Below, in pieces: positions 1 to 8,068 of a stretch of 64,000 bases of DNA; positions within the stretch are counted from its first letter, which is position 1; each line of letters starts with the position of its first letter. Origin of the DNA: Burkholderiales bacterium PBB6 (GTDB taxonomy: Bacteria; Pseudomonadota; Gammaproteobacteria; Burkholderiales; Burkholderiaceae_C); contig NKIH01000001.1 in the NCBI GenBank assembly GCA_002255925.1, positions 744,001-808,000 on the forward strand. The letters are read 5' to 3'. The notes under the pieces are model-generated. The model ran no database searches, was not told the DNA's origin, and saw only the letters and a list, made by a program, of their open reading frames with translations. The translations under genes and the position numbers were made by a program.

Positions 1-293
1 CGGAAGGTCTGCGGGTTGGTGGTCAGCGTCGGCTTGAACAGCACGGCGCCCATCTGGTAGCCGTAGGCCGCGTCGATCACCTTGCCCGCCAGTGCTTTCG
101 CGGCCGGCTGGCCTTCGCGGTCGTTGGTGGCACTGATGTCCACCAGCGCCTTGCACCAGGCCTGCTGGGCAGCGGTCACCTCGGGTTCGGAGATCGCCTG
201 GTTGACGACGCTGACCTGGGCTTGCGCCGCGGCGGCCATCATGAAGGCGGCAGCCACAAAGGCCGAGCGGTGGGCGGTGAAAGGCTTGTTCAT
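1..293 (-). CDS. Exported protein of unknown function (5' part only)
   Basis: The first 97 codons of a minus-strand gene whose 3' end lies outside the window. The ATG at 293 is preceded by an AAGGAA ribosome site. The product opens with a signal peptide (MNKPFTAHRSAFVAAAFMMA, probably cleaved after AQA), then VSVVNQAISEPEVTAAQQAW and a KVIDAAYGYQMG segment. From memory this resembles small secreted Burkholderiales proteins that are sometimes labelled phosphoribosyl-AMP cyclohydrolase without obvious reason. I assign no function. It is divergent from the two-component system to its right. Confidence 0.7.
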   Translation of the reverse strand, partial: MNKPFTAHRSAFVAAAFMMAAAAQAQVSVVNQAISEPEVTAAQQAWCKALVDISATNDREGQPAAKALAGKVIDAAYGYQMGAVLFKPTLTTNPQTF

Positions 294-397
294 GAGAGGT
301 TCCTTGTGGTTGAGATGGCCGTGCCGTTCTTTTTCGTGAAGTGGCGGGCGGACAACTGCATTGCACCGCCCTGACTTGAACCTCCCCTGAACCCGCC

Positions 398-2098
398 ATG
401 AGCGCAGGCTGTCTGCCAGATGAACCGCAGATGAACGCCGCCCCGCAGGCCAGGCCCTCAGCGAGAATGCGCCGCATGTTTCGTCGCAGACTCACCCTGG
501 TGTTGATGTTGTTTGCATCGGTGGTCGTGCTGGCCGCGGTGGTGGCTGCCGCGTCGCTGGTGATCACCGAGCGGCAGGTGTTGCGGGGCCGTGTGGCCAG
601 CGACATCGCCACCGGCTTCGTGCAGCTGTCTGCGCAAAAGCAGCGGCTGCGCAGCTGGGTGGCTCAGGTGCAGCAAGGCGCCAGTGCTGATCTGAGCATG
701 CGCAGCGAACTGCTGGCGGCCATGCAAGGCACGCTGCAGAAGCTGAAGGTGCTGGCCGCGCAGGCGGCTGAGCTCGACAGCAGTGCCGATGCCGAGCGGG
801 AGCACAAGCAGCGCTACGAGACGCTGGCCGTGCTGGAGCTGAGCGTGGCCGCACTCGACCGCGCGGTGCAGGACGCCCGCCCCTTGGCGCCCGGCGTTGA
901 CCCCAACCAGGCGTGGCGTGAGTTGTCGCGCGTGTTCGACATGGCCGAGGGCCACGACATCCGCAAGCTGATCGCCGAGAGCATCGTGCGTGAGGCGGCG
1001 GCCGTGCAACGTGAGCGCGCCGCCGCTGATTCGACGCTGGGCTGGGTGCGCTGGCTCTGGCTGGGCGCCGCCGCCTTGCTGGCCGCTGGTGCCTTGACGG
1101 CGGCGGTGTACTTCGGCCGGGCGTTGCGCGGGCCGCTGGAGCAGCTCAGCCTGGGCGCCCGGGCCCTGCAGATGGGCCAACTCGGTCACCGCATTCCGCA
1201 GCAGGGCGACGACGAATTTGCGCAGGTGGCGCGCAGCGTGAATGCGCTCGCCGCTGAACTTGAGCAGCACCGCGAACGCGAATCCGCTGACCGCCAGCGC
1301 CTGGCCGATCTGGTGGCCGCCCGCACGCGTGAACTGGCCGATGCGCTGGGCTCGCTGCGGCAGGCCGACGGCCAGCGGCGGCGGCTGTTTGCCGACATCA
1401 GCCACGAGTTGCGCACCCCCACCACGGCCATCCGTGGCGAAGCCGAGATCACGCTGCGCGGCGTCGACAAACCGGCAGCCGAATACAAGGACGCACTGGC
1501 GCGCATCGTGGTCACCGCACGCCAGCTGGGCCATGTGATCGACGACCTGCTGACCATGGCCCGCAGCGACATCGATTCACTCTCGCTGGTGCGCGAAGCG
1601 GTGGACATGGACGAGCTGGCGCATGCGGTGCTTGACCAGGCCGCAGCGCTTTCCGAACAGCGCGGCGTCGTGCTCGGTGCACCGCCGCCCCGAACCGGCC
1701 ACCACATCGTGTCGGGTGATCCGATGCGGCTGCGCCAGATGCTGATGGTGCTGCTGGACAACGCGATGCGCTACTCCAACGCGCGGGGTGAGGTGCAACT
1801 CGCGCTGCAGGCCAGCACCAGCGATGACGGCCGCCGCCAGTTGACGCTCACCGTGGTGGACCAAGGCATCGGCATTCCGGCGGACGAGCTGTTGCGGGTG
1901 TTCGACCGGCATTTCCGCGGCCTGGTGGCGCGCCAGCACAGCCCTGACGGCAGCGGCCTGGGCCTGAGCATTGCGCGCCAGCTGGCGCAGGCCCACGGCG
2001 GCACGCTGGAGCTGCACAGTGAGCCGGGTGTGGGCACGCGCGCCTGCCTGACGCTGCCTCTGCTCGATCAACAAGACCTGGCCCCCACCACGACATGA
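398..2098 (+). CDS. Membrane sensor histidine kinase
   Basis: Sensor kinase of 566 residues that phosphorylates the response regulator encoded immediately downstream. Transmembrane helices lie near residues 33-54 and 216-238 and enclose a periplasmic region of about 160 residues. A HAMP linker follows, then the HisKA H-box FADISHELRTP (His near 336), the N-box LLDNAMRYS, the G1 motif DQGIGIP and the G2 motif GSGLGLSIARQLA. All catalytic boxes are intact. Later in-frame ATGs (431 and a few more before the first helix) are possible starts, so the N-terminus is uncertain by up to about 25 residues. The 3' end overlaps the regulator by ATGA, indicating translational coupling. The stimulus is unknown. 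Confidence 0.93.
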   Translation: MSAGCLPDEPQMNAAPQARPSARMRRMFRRRLTLVLMLFASVVVLAAVVAAASLVITERQVLRGRVASDIATGFVQLSAQKQRLRSWVAQVQQGASADLSMRSELLAAMQGTLQKLKVLAAQAAELDSSADAEREHKQRYETLAVLELSVAALDRAVQDARPLAPGVDPNQAWRELSRVFDMAEGHDIRKLIAESIVREAAAVQRERAAADSTLGWVRWLWLGAAALLAAGALTAAVYFGRALRGPLEQLSLGARALQMGQLGHRIPQQGDDEFAQVARSVNALAAELEQHRERESADRQRLADLVAARTRELADALGSLRQADGQRRRLFADISHELRTPTTAIRGEAEITLRGVDKPAAEYKDALARIVVTARQLGHVIDDLLTMARSDIDSLSLVREAVDMDELAHAVLDQAAALSEQRGVVLGAPPPRTGHHIVSGDPMRLRQMLMVLLDNAMRYSNARGEVQLALQASTSDDGRRQLTLTVVDQGIGIPADELLRVFDRHFRGLVARQHSPDGSGLGLSIARQLAQAHGGTLELHSEPGVGTRACLTLPLLDQQDLAPTTT

Positions 2099-2811
2099 AC
2101 ATCCTGATCATCGAAGACGATCAGCGCATCGCCGACTTTCTGGGGCGTGGCTTGCGCGCCGAAGGCCACCGGGTCACGGTCGTCAACGACGGTCTGCAGG
2201 GGCTGGACACCGCGCGCCATCTGGCGCGTGAGGCCCGCACGCCGGAAGGCGCCAACACCATCCTGATCCTCGATCTGATGCTGCCGGGCATGGGCGGCAT
2301 CGAGATCTGCCAGACCCTGCGCGCCGAGGGCGTGGCCATGCCCATCCTGATGCTCTCGGCCCTGGCCACGGTGGAAGACCGCGTGACCGGGCTGCGCCTG
2401 GGCGCCGACGACTACCTGCCCAAGCCCTTTGATTTTGAAGAGCTGCTGGCGCGGCTGGAATCATTGGCGCGCCGTGGTCGCGAGCTGCAGCGCGCGGCCC
2501 CCAGCCGTCTGGCGCTGGACGATCTGGTGTTTGATCGTGAGCGCATGCAGGCCAGCCGCGGTGGCCGTCCGCTGACGCTCACCGCCAAGGAGCTGGCCCT
2601 GCTGGAGCTGATGATGAGCGCGCCCGGCCGGCTGTTCAGCCGCGAACGCATCCTGGCCAATGTGTGGGGCAACAGTGAAGACCCGCTGACCAACGTCGTC
2701 GACGTCTACATCCGCCGCCTGCGCTCCAAGATCGACGATGGCGCCGCCACGCCGCTGATCCACACCGTGCGGGGCCTGGGCTACCGGCTGGAAGCGTTGC
2801 CGGGCGGTTGA
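2095..2811 (+). CDS. OmpR-family response regulator
   Basis: A 238-residue DNA-binding regulator paired with the upstream kinase (4-base overlap). The receiver domain has the acidic pocket EDD at residues 7-9, the phosphoacceptor Asp60 in LILDLMLPG and the conserved Lys110 in YLPKPFD. The C-terminal winged-helix domain has the typical LTAKELALLELMM and VVDVYIRRLRSKID segments and ends in HTVRGLGYRLE. Its targets cannot be read from the sequence. The exported protein at the left edge is the nearest candidate. Confidence 0.95.
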   Translation: MNILIIEDDQRIADFLGRGLRAEGHRVTVVNDGLQGLDTARHLAREARTPEGANTILILDLMLPGMGGIEICQTLRAEGVAMPILMLSALATVEDRVTGLRLGADDYLPKPFDFEELLARLESLARRGRELQRAAPSRLALDDLVFDRERMQASRGGRPLTLTAKELALLELMMSAPGRLFSRERILANVWGNSEDPLTNVVDVYIRRLRSKIDDGAATPLIHTVRGLGYRLEALPGG

Positions 2812-2824
2812 CGTGGCGCCCGGC
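2799..2824. terminator. Bidirectional hairpin between convergent genes
   Basis: Perfect 8-bp inverted repeat, GCCGGGCG at 2799-2806 and CGCCCGGC at 2817-2824, with a 10-base loop that contains the stop codon of the response regulator. The stop codon of the convergent LysR gene follows at 2825. There is no U-tract, so it may act as a Rho-assisted or attenuating stem. Confidence 0.5.
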
Positions 2825-3751
2825 TCAGGCCCGGATAGGCTCCGCATCCATCCGTACAGCCGCCCGCCGCAGCAGGCTGCGCAACCACACCAGCCCCGGG
2901 TCCTGGGACTTGTACTTGTGCCACTGCATGCACTGCTCCATCGGGGCGATGGGCAGGGGCGAAGGGCGCAGCTCGATCGGGTAGATCTGCTGCATCTGGC
3001 GTGCCAGGCGGGCATGCACGGTGGCCACGAAGTCGGTGCCCACCACCAGCGCGGGCAGGGTGGCGAAGCCGTAGCTCGTCACGGCCACGCGCCGTGTCAC
3101 GCCGTGCCGGGTGGCCATCTCCTGCTCGAACGAGCTGCCGGTGCCGCCCTGCGGCTGCATCACCACATGGCCGGCGGCCAGGTAGCGCTCAGGGCTGAGC
3201 GGCCCGCGCGCCATCGTGCCGTCGCGCCACACCGCGCAGACGAAGTCCTCGGCATACAGCAGCTCTTGCGGATGGTCGGGTGACAAAAAGCCCCGCGGGA
3301 TGATGAGCAGATCGGCCTCGCCGCGCTCTAGGCTGCGCTGCGGGTTACTCACCTGCGGCAGGAAGTCGAAGCGCGCGGTACAGCGCTCGGCACTGGCCAG
3401 CGCCAGCAGGTGCGGCACGAACACCAGCTGCGTGTAGTCCGACGCAAAGATGCGGAAGGTCCGGTCCGACGTGGACGGATCGAACTGCGGCGGAATCGCG
3501 ATCGCGCTGTCGACGCGCACCAACACATCGCGCACGGCTTCTTCCAGCCCGAGTGCGCGCGGCGTCGGCGCCATCTTGCGGCCGACCTGCACCAGCAACT
3601 CGTCGTCGAAGTACTCACGCAGTCGCGCCAGCGCATTGCTGGTGGCCGACGGACTGAGGTTCAGACGCTCTGCGGCGCGCGTGATGCTGCGCTCGGTCAG
3701 CAAGGCGTCCAGGGCAACCAGCAGGTTCAGGTCAAGGCGGTTGAAGCGCAT
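2825..3751 (-). CDS. LysR-type transcriptional regulator of the catabolic operon
   Basis: A 308-residue LysR regulator with an N-terminal winged helix (FNRLDLNLLVALDALLTERS, then ITRAAERLNLSPSATSNALA), as in NodD/PcpR/LinR-type activators, and a type-2 periplasmic-binding-like effector domain. It is transcribed away from the 17-kb plus-strand operon that starts 144 bases to its right, the classic arrangement for a LysR that senses a pathway intermediate and activates the divergent operon. That regulatory link is inferred from position only. Confidence 0.9.
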   Translation of the reverse strand: MRFNRLDLNLLVALDALLTERSITRAAERLNLSPSATSNALARLREYFDDELLVQVGRKMAPTPRALGLEEAVRDVLVRVDSAIAIPPQFDPSTSDRTFRIFASDYTQLVFVPHLLALASAERCTARFDFLPQVSNPQRSLERGEADLLIIPRGFLSPDHPQELLYAEDFVCAVWRDGTMARGPLSPERYLAAGHVVMQPQGGTGSSFEQEMATRHGVTRRVAVTSYGFATLPALVVGTDFVATVHARLARQMQQIYPIELRPSPLPIAPMEQCMQWHKYKSQDPGLVWLRSLLRRAAVRMDAEPIRA

Positions 3752-3895
3752 GGCGATGTGTGGATGGGATCAAGGGTTAACCCACGAAGTATTCACCAAA
3801 CCGAATCATTGATTGGAAACAACCCATTTTTCTTGAAGGCCGTCAGTCCGTACGCTCTCGTTGAACCTTTACCAAAACAACAAAGGAGACACGGA
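3752..3895. promoter_or_regulatory. Divergent control region with three palindromes
   Basis: The intergenic region between the LysR gene and the DUF1302 gene is locally AT-richer than its surroundings. It holds the palindrome GGGTTAACCC (3774-3783), the inverted repeat ATTC-N8-GAAT (3791-3806) and the palindrome AATCATTGATT (3804-3814). These are plausible LysR recognition and activation sites, but no footprint supports one over another. The DUF1302 gene has the ribosome site AAAGGAG about ten bases before its ATG. Confidence 0.5.
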
Positions 3896-5581
3896 ATGAC
3901 CATCCGACAAGCTGCGGGCACGCGCCTGCTGCACTCAACACATCGACGTCGTCTGGGCGCCCTGGCGCTGGCTGCTTTCGCCGCTTGCGGTGTACACGCG
4001 GTGGAGATCGACACTGAGGTGCCCGACCTCAAGCTGCGCTGGGACAACACCGTCAAGTACAGCGCCGCGGCGCGGCTCAAGAAAGCGTCGCCGGGCCTGT
4101 CGCAAACGGCGTTCGGCCCCACCGGCATCGTGGGCGCCAACAACATCAACCAGGACGACGGCGACAACAACTTCGGCCGTGGCCTGGTGTCGAGCCGCCT
4201 CGACCTGCTGAGCGAGTTCGACGTGCGCTACCGCAACATCGGTGCGCGCGTCAGCGCCGCCGGCTGGTACGACCAGGTCTACAACCGCAGCAACGACAAC
4301 ACCACCTTCACGGCCAACCACACGCCGGGCAACGCCTTCACCAGCGAAACCCGTGAGCTGATGGGCCGCAAGCTGGAACTGCTCGACGCCTTTGTGTTCG
4401 GCAAGTTCGAGCTGGCCGACAAGCCCGTCACGGTGCGCCTGGGCCGCCACACCCTGCTGTGGGGCGAGAGCCTGTTCTTCGGCGCCAACGGCATTGCCGG
4501 TGGCCAGGCGCCGCTCGATTTGCCCAAGCTGCTGTCGGTGCCCAACGCGCAGTTCAAGGAGATTGCGCGCCCCACCGGCAAGTTGTCGGGCCAGGTGCAG
4601 CTGTCGTCCGATGTGTCGGTCGGCGCGTACGTGGGCTACGAGTGGGAAAAGACCCGGCTGATGCCAGTGGGTGCGTATCTCTCGACCAGCGATTCGCTGG
4701 GCGCGGGTGGTGAGCGCATCAACGCCGGCGCCACCGGCCAGTTCGTCAACTCGGGTGATCTGGATGCGCGCAACGGTGGCCAGTACGGCCTGCAGGTGCG
4801 CTGGCGTGTTGAAGACATCGATACCGACCTCGGCTTCTACGCCATTCGCTACAACGCCACCGGCCCGAGCAACATCTGGACGACGCTTTCTGGCGCGCCG
4901 CCGGCCCTCTCGGCCAGCAGCTACCGCTGGGCGTACCACGAAGGCATCCGCGCCTTCGGCGTCAGCTTCGCCAAGAGCGTGGGCGAGTGGGGCTTGGCCG
5001 GTGAGGCCTCGTACCGGCAGAACTCGCCGCTGGCCAGCTCGGGCCAATCGGTGATCCCGGCCATCGGCTTGGGCGTGGGCTTCGACAACAACAGCAACCC
5101 CGGTTATGCGGTGGGCGACACGGCACATGCGCAGTTCTCGTGGCTTGCCAGCCTCGGCCCCAACTGGCTCGCCAATGAGACGAGCTTCCTCGGCGAAGTG
5201 GCCTGGAACACCCGCGTCAAGGTGACCAAGAACGAAGCGATGCTGAACCCGAATGCACAAAAGTCGGCGACGGCGATGCGCTTGGTGTTCGCGCCGTCGT
5301 ACCGCCAGGTGCTGCCGGGTCTGGACCTCACGCCCAGCGTGGGTCTGGGTTATGGCTGGGGCAAGTCCTCGGCGGTGGGCCCGGCCTTTGCCGTCGACAA
5401 GGGCGGTGATCTGACCCTCGGCCTGGGGGCGGTGTACCTCGGCACCTGGAACGCCAACCTCAGTGTTGTGCATTACCTCGGCCGCGAAGCGCCCACGCTG
5501 GACAACGCCAACAACGCGCAATTCCTGCAGGCCATGAAGGACCGCGATTCCGTGACGCTGTCGCTGCGCACCACGTTCTGA
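3896..5581 (+). CDS. DUF1302-family outer-membrane protein
   Basis: A 561-residue exported protein. The ATG at 3896 follows an AAAGGAG site, and the open frame reading upstream of it is only an antisense shadow of the LysR gene. A signal peptide (RRLGALALAAFAACGVHA) precedes a long stretch of alternating polar/aromatic strands. The chain ends in SVTLSLRTTF, a C-terminal phenylalanine of the kind recognised by the BAM machinery, so an outer-membrane beta-barrel is likely. DUF1302 proteins commonly travel with DUF1329 proteins and RND pumps, as here. I infer that it is the outer-membrane channel or receptor for the substrate of this operon. Confidence 0.85.
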   Translation: MTIRQAAGTRLLHSTHRRRLGALALAAFAACGVHAVEIDTEVPDLKLRWDNTVKYSAAARLKKASPGLSQTAFGPTGIVGANNINQDDGDNNFGRGLVSSRLDLLSEFDVRYRNIGARVSAAGWYDQVYNRSNDNTTFTANHTPGNAFTSETRELMGRKLELLDAFVFGKFELADKPVTVRLGRHTLLWGESLFFGANGIAGGQAPLDLPKLLSVPNAQFKEIARPTGKLSGQVQLSSDVSVGAYVGYEWEKTRLMPVGAYLSTSDSLGAGGERINAGATGQFVNSGDLDARNGGQYGLQVRWRVEDIDTDLGFYAIRYNATGPSNIWTTLSGAPPALSASSYRWAYHEGIRAFGVSFAKSVGEWGLAGEASYRQNSPLASSGQSVIPAIGLGVGFDNNSNPGYAVGDTAHAQFSWLASLGPNWLANETSFLGEVAWNTRVKVTKNEAMLNPNAQKSATAMRLVFAPSYRQVLPGLDLTPSVGLGYGWGKSSAVGPAFAVDKGGDLTLGLGAVYLGTWNANLSVVHYLGREAPTLDNANNAQFLQAMKDRDSVTLSLRTTF

Positions 5582-5598
5582 TTTCCGGAGACTGATTT

Positions 5599-6945
5599 AT
5601 GCGAACCCTCTCTCACGGCGCGCTGCTGGCCGCTACCTTGCTGGCGGGCGTGGCCCACGCCGCCGTCACCGCTGACGAAGCGGCCAAGCTGAAATCCACC
5701 CTCACCCCGTTCGGTGCCGAGAAGGCCGGCAACGCTGACGGCAGCATCCCGGCCTGGACCGGTGGCTACACCACGCCCGTGGCCGGCTACAAAAGCGGTG
5801 GCCGCCGCGGCGACCCCTTCGCCAACGAAAAGCCGATCTACAGCATCACCGCCGACAACCTGGCTCAGCACGCATCGAAGCTGACCGAAGGCACGCAGGC
5901 GCTGCTCAAGAAGTACCCGAAGACCTTCCGCGTGGATGTCTACAAGACCCACCGCACGGCCGCTGCGCCGCAATGGGTCTACGACAACACATCCAGGAAC
6001 GCGCTTACCGCAACACTGAAGGGCGGCGTCGTCGGCAACGCCTTTGGGGGGATACCGTTCCCGATTCCCAAGACTGGGGAAGAGGTCATCGCCAACCACA
6101 CATTGCGATGGCGCGGCGAAGCCTGGCAGGCCGATTTTTCGGGCTATCTGACTACCGCGAATGGCCAGCGAGTCCTGACCGTACAGGCCATCGGCGACTT
6201 CCAGATGCCCTACTACGCCAACAACGAGCGGGACAAGTTCCAGGGCGACTACTGGATGACCCGCATCGTCAATTCGGGCCCACCCGTGAGAGCTGGGGAG
6301 GCGATCACAGGGCGTGAGAACGTGGACCCGTCAAAGGGCGCCGCCTGGGTGTACCTGACAGGACAACGCCGTGTCCGCAAGTTGCCCAAGGCCTGCTGTG
6401 ACACGCCCACCCCGGCCACCAGCGGGGTGATGAGCTTCGACGAAGTCGATGTGTTCACCGGGCGCACGGACAGCTTCGATTGGAAGCTCGTTGGCAAGCA
6501 GGAGATGCTGATTCCGTACAACGCCAACGGCTTGCACACGCCCAAGAACGTCGGTGAAGTGCTGCTGGCAAACCACCTCAACCCCGACCATGTGCGCTGG
6601 GAGCTGCACCGCGTCTGGGTGGTGGAGGCAACCGTGAAGCCAGGGGAGCGTCACCAGGCGCCGAAGAGCCGGTACTACGTCGATGAAGACACTTGGGTGG
6701 CTGTGTTGGGTGACCGCTGGGACGCCAATGGGCAGCTCTGGAAAACATTGTGGTCTCACCCAGTGGTCATGCCGGACCTGCCGGCAACCGTGCCCCAGCA
6801 GCAGTTCGGTTTCAATGACTTGATCTCGGGCGCTTGGTACGCCAACGGAGTGGTCAACGACAGCAACAAGCACTACCAGATCGTTCCGCGTCGCCCGGAC
6901 AGCTTCTTCACACCCGATGCCATGGCTGGCGAGGGCGTTCGCTGA
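5599..6945 (+). CDS. DUF1329-family periplasmic protein
   Basis: A 448-residue protein with a signal peptide (LSHGALLAATLLAGVAHA), then AVTADEAAKLKSTLTPFGAEK and the family's ADGSIPAWTGGYT segment. The DUF1329 fold is thought to resemble the LolA/LolB lipid-binding half-barrel, which would suit a periplasmic carrier of a hydrophobic compound. This is family knowledge and not proof. It lies 17 bases after the DUF1302 gene behind a GGAG site. Codon use is strongly G/C-ending up to about 5985 and visibly more relaxed after it, suggesting a recombination junction inside the gene. Confidence 0.88.
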   Translation: MRTLSHGALLAATLLAGVAHAAVTADEAAKLKSTLTPFGAEKAGNADGSIPAWTGGYTTPVAGYKSGGRRGDPFANEKPIYSITADNLAQHASKLTEGTQALLKKYPKTFRVDVYKTHRTAAAPQWVYDNTSRNALTATLKGGVVGNAFGGIPFPIPKTGEEVIANHTLRWRGEAWQADFSGYLTTANGQRVLTVQAIGDFQMPYYANNERDKFQGDYWMTRIVNSGPPVRAGEAITGRENVDPSKGAAWVYLTGQRRVRKLPKACCDTPTPATSGVMSFDEVDVFTGRTDSFDWKLVGKQEMLIPYNANGLHTPKNVGEVLLANHLNPDHVRWELHRVWVVEATVKPGERHQAPKSRYYVDEDTWVAVLGDRWDANGQLWKTLWSHPVVMPDLPATVPQQQFGFNDLISGAWYANGVVNDSNKHYQIVPRRPDSFFTPDAMAGEGVR

Positions 6946-6958
6946 GGCGACCAGAACC

Positions 6959-8068
6959 ATGCGACTTTCTCTTGTGATTGCTACCGCCTGGGCTGCGGCC
7001 TTGGTGGTGGCCCAGGGTGCCGCGGCCGCCACGGCCACGGCGGCCCCTGGGGCTGCCACGCCGGCAGCCCCGGTGGGTGATGCCCTGCTGCGCCCGGCCC
7101 TGGCCACGGCCGCGCCGGAACGCGCGGTGCTGCTCAGCGCCGCCCGGGCTGGCCAGCGCCTGGTGGCCGTGGGTGAGCGCGGCCTGGTGGCGCTGAGTGA
7201 CGACGAAGGGCGCACCTGGCGCCAGGCGCCGTGCCCGGTGAGCGTCAGCTTGACGATGGTGCGGTTTGCCGATGCACGCAACGGTGTGGCCGTGGGCCAT
7301 GCCGGCACCGTGCTGACCACCGCCGATGCCGGCGCCAGCTGGACGCTGCGGCTCGATGGCCGCCGCGTGGCCGCTGCCGCGCAGCAGGCGGCCACCACGC
7401 CGGCAGCCCAGCAAGAGGCCGCCCGCCTGGTGGCCGATGGCCCCGACAAGCCCTTCCTCGATGTGCTGCTGTGGGACGCCAAGCGCATGCTGGCCGTGGG
7501 CGCTTATGGCCTGGCCATGCACAGCGCCGACGGCGGTGTGACCTGGCAGCCGTGGATGGACCGCCTGCCCAATCCGAAGGGCCTGCACTGGTACGTGGCG
7601 CAGCGCGCCGGCGACACCTTGCTGCTGGCCGGTGAACAAGGCCTGCTGGCCACGTCAACCGACGGCGGCCGCAACTTCCGTGCGCTGGCTTCGCCGTATG
7701 CCGGCAGCTGGTTCACGGGGGACGTGAGCGCCTCGGGCGAATGGCTGCTGGCCGGTTTGCGCGGCAACGTCTGGCGGTCGATGGATGGTGGTGCGCAGTG
7801 GCAGGCCCTGGCCTCGCCCGTGCCCGCCAGCATCACCGCCGCAGTGCGCGGCAGCAACGGGCAATTGCTGCTCGCCAGCCAGGCCGGCCTGGTGCTGCAG
7901 GTGCAGGGCCAGGCGCTGGTGCCGATGCGCACGGCGCCACTGGCCTTGCCCTCGGCCCTGCTGCCGCTGCGCGACGGCCGCCTGTTGGCGCTGGGTGCCA
8001 CCGGCGTGACGCTGGTCTCGCCTGCTGAAGACAAGGCAAAAGCACAAGAAAAAGGAGAGCGCCCGTGA
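6959..8068 (+). CDS. YCF48/BNR-type beta-propeller protein, exported
   Basis: 369 residues from the ATG at 6959, which opens a signal peptide (MRLSLVIATAWAAALVVAQG). Repeated units of the form ALSDDEGRTWR, LTTADAGASWT, MHSADGGVTWQ and ATSTDGGRNFR are BNR/YCF48 blades, so it should fold as a periplasmic propeller. Genes like this sit beside MMPL pumps and DUF1329 proteins in several catabolic loci. A scaffold or assembly role for the transporter is my inference. Its stop codon overlaps the GTG start of the pump gene. Confidence 0.82.
   Translation: MRLSLVIATAWAAALVVAQGAAAATATAAPGAATPAAPVGDALLRPALATAAPERAVLLSAARAGQRLVAVGERGLVALSDDEGRTWRQAPCPVSVSLTMVRFADARNGVAVGHAGTVLTTADAGASWTLRLDGRRVAAAAQQAATTPAAQQEAARLVADGPDKPFLDVLLWDAKRMLAVGAYGLAMHSADGGVTWQPWMDRLPNPKGLHWYVAQRAGDTLLLAGEQGLLATSTDGGRNFRALASPYAGSWFTGDVSASGEWLLAGLRGNVWRSMDGGAQWQALASPVPASITAAVRGSNGQLLLASQAGLVLQVQGQALVPMRTAPLALPSALLPLRDGRLLALGATGVTLVSPAEDKAKAQEKGERP

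Noticed and set aside
3410-3895. A 162-residue N-terminal extension of the DUF1302 frame
   Set aside because: It is antisense to the LysR coding region and its promoter. The ATG at 3896 has a strong ribosome site and leads directly into a signal peptide.
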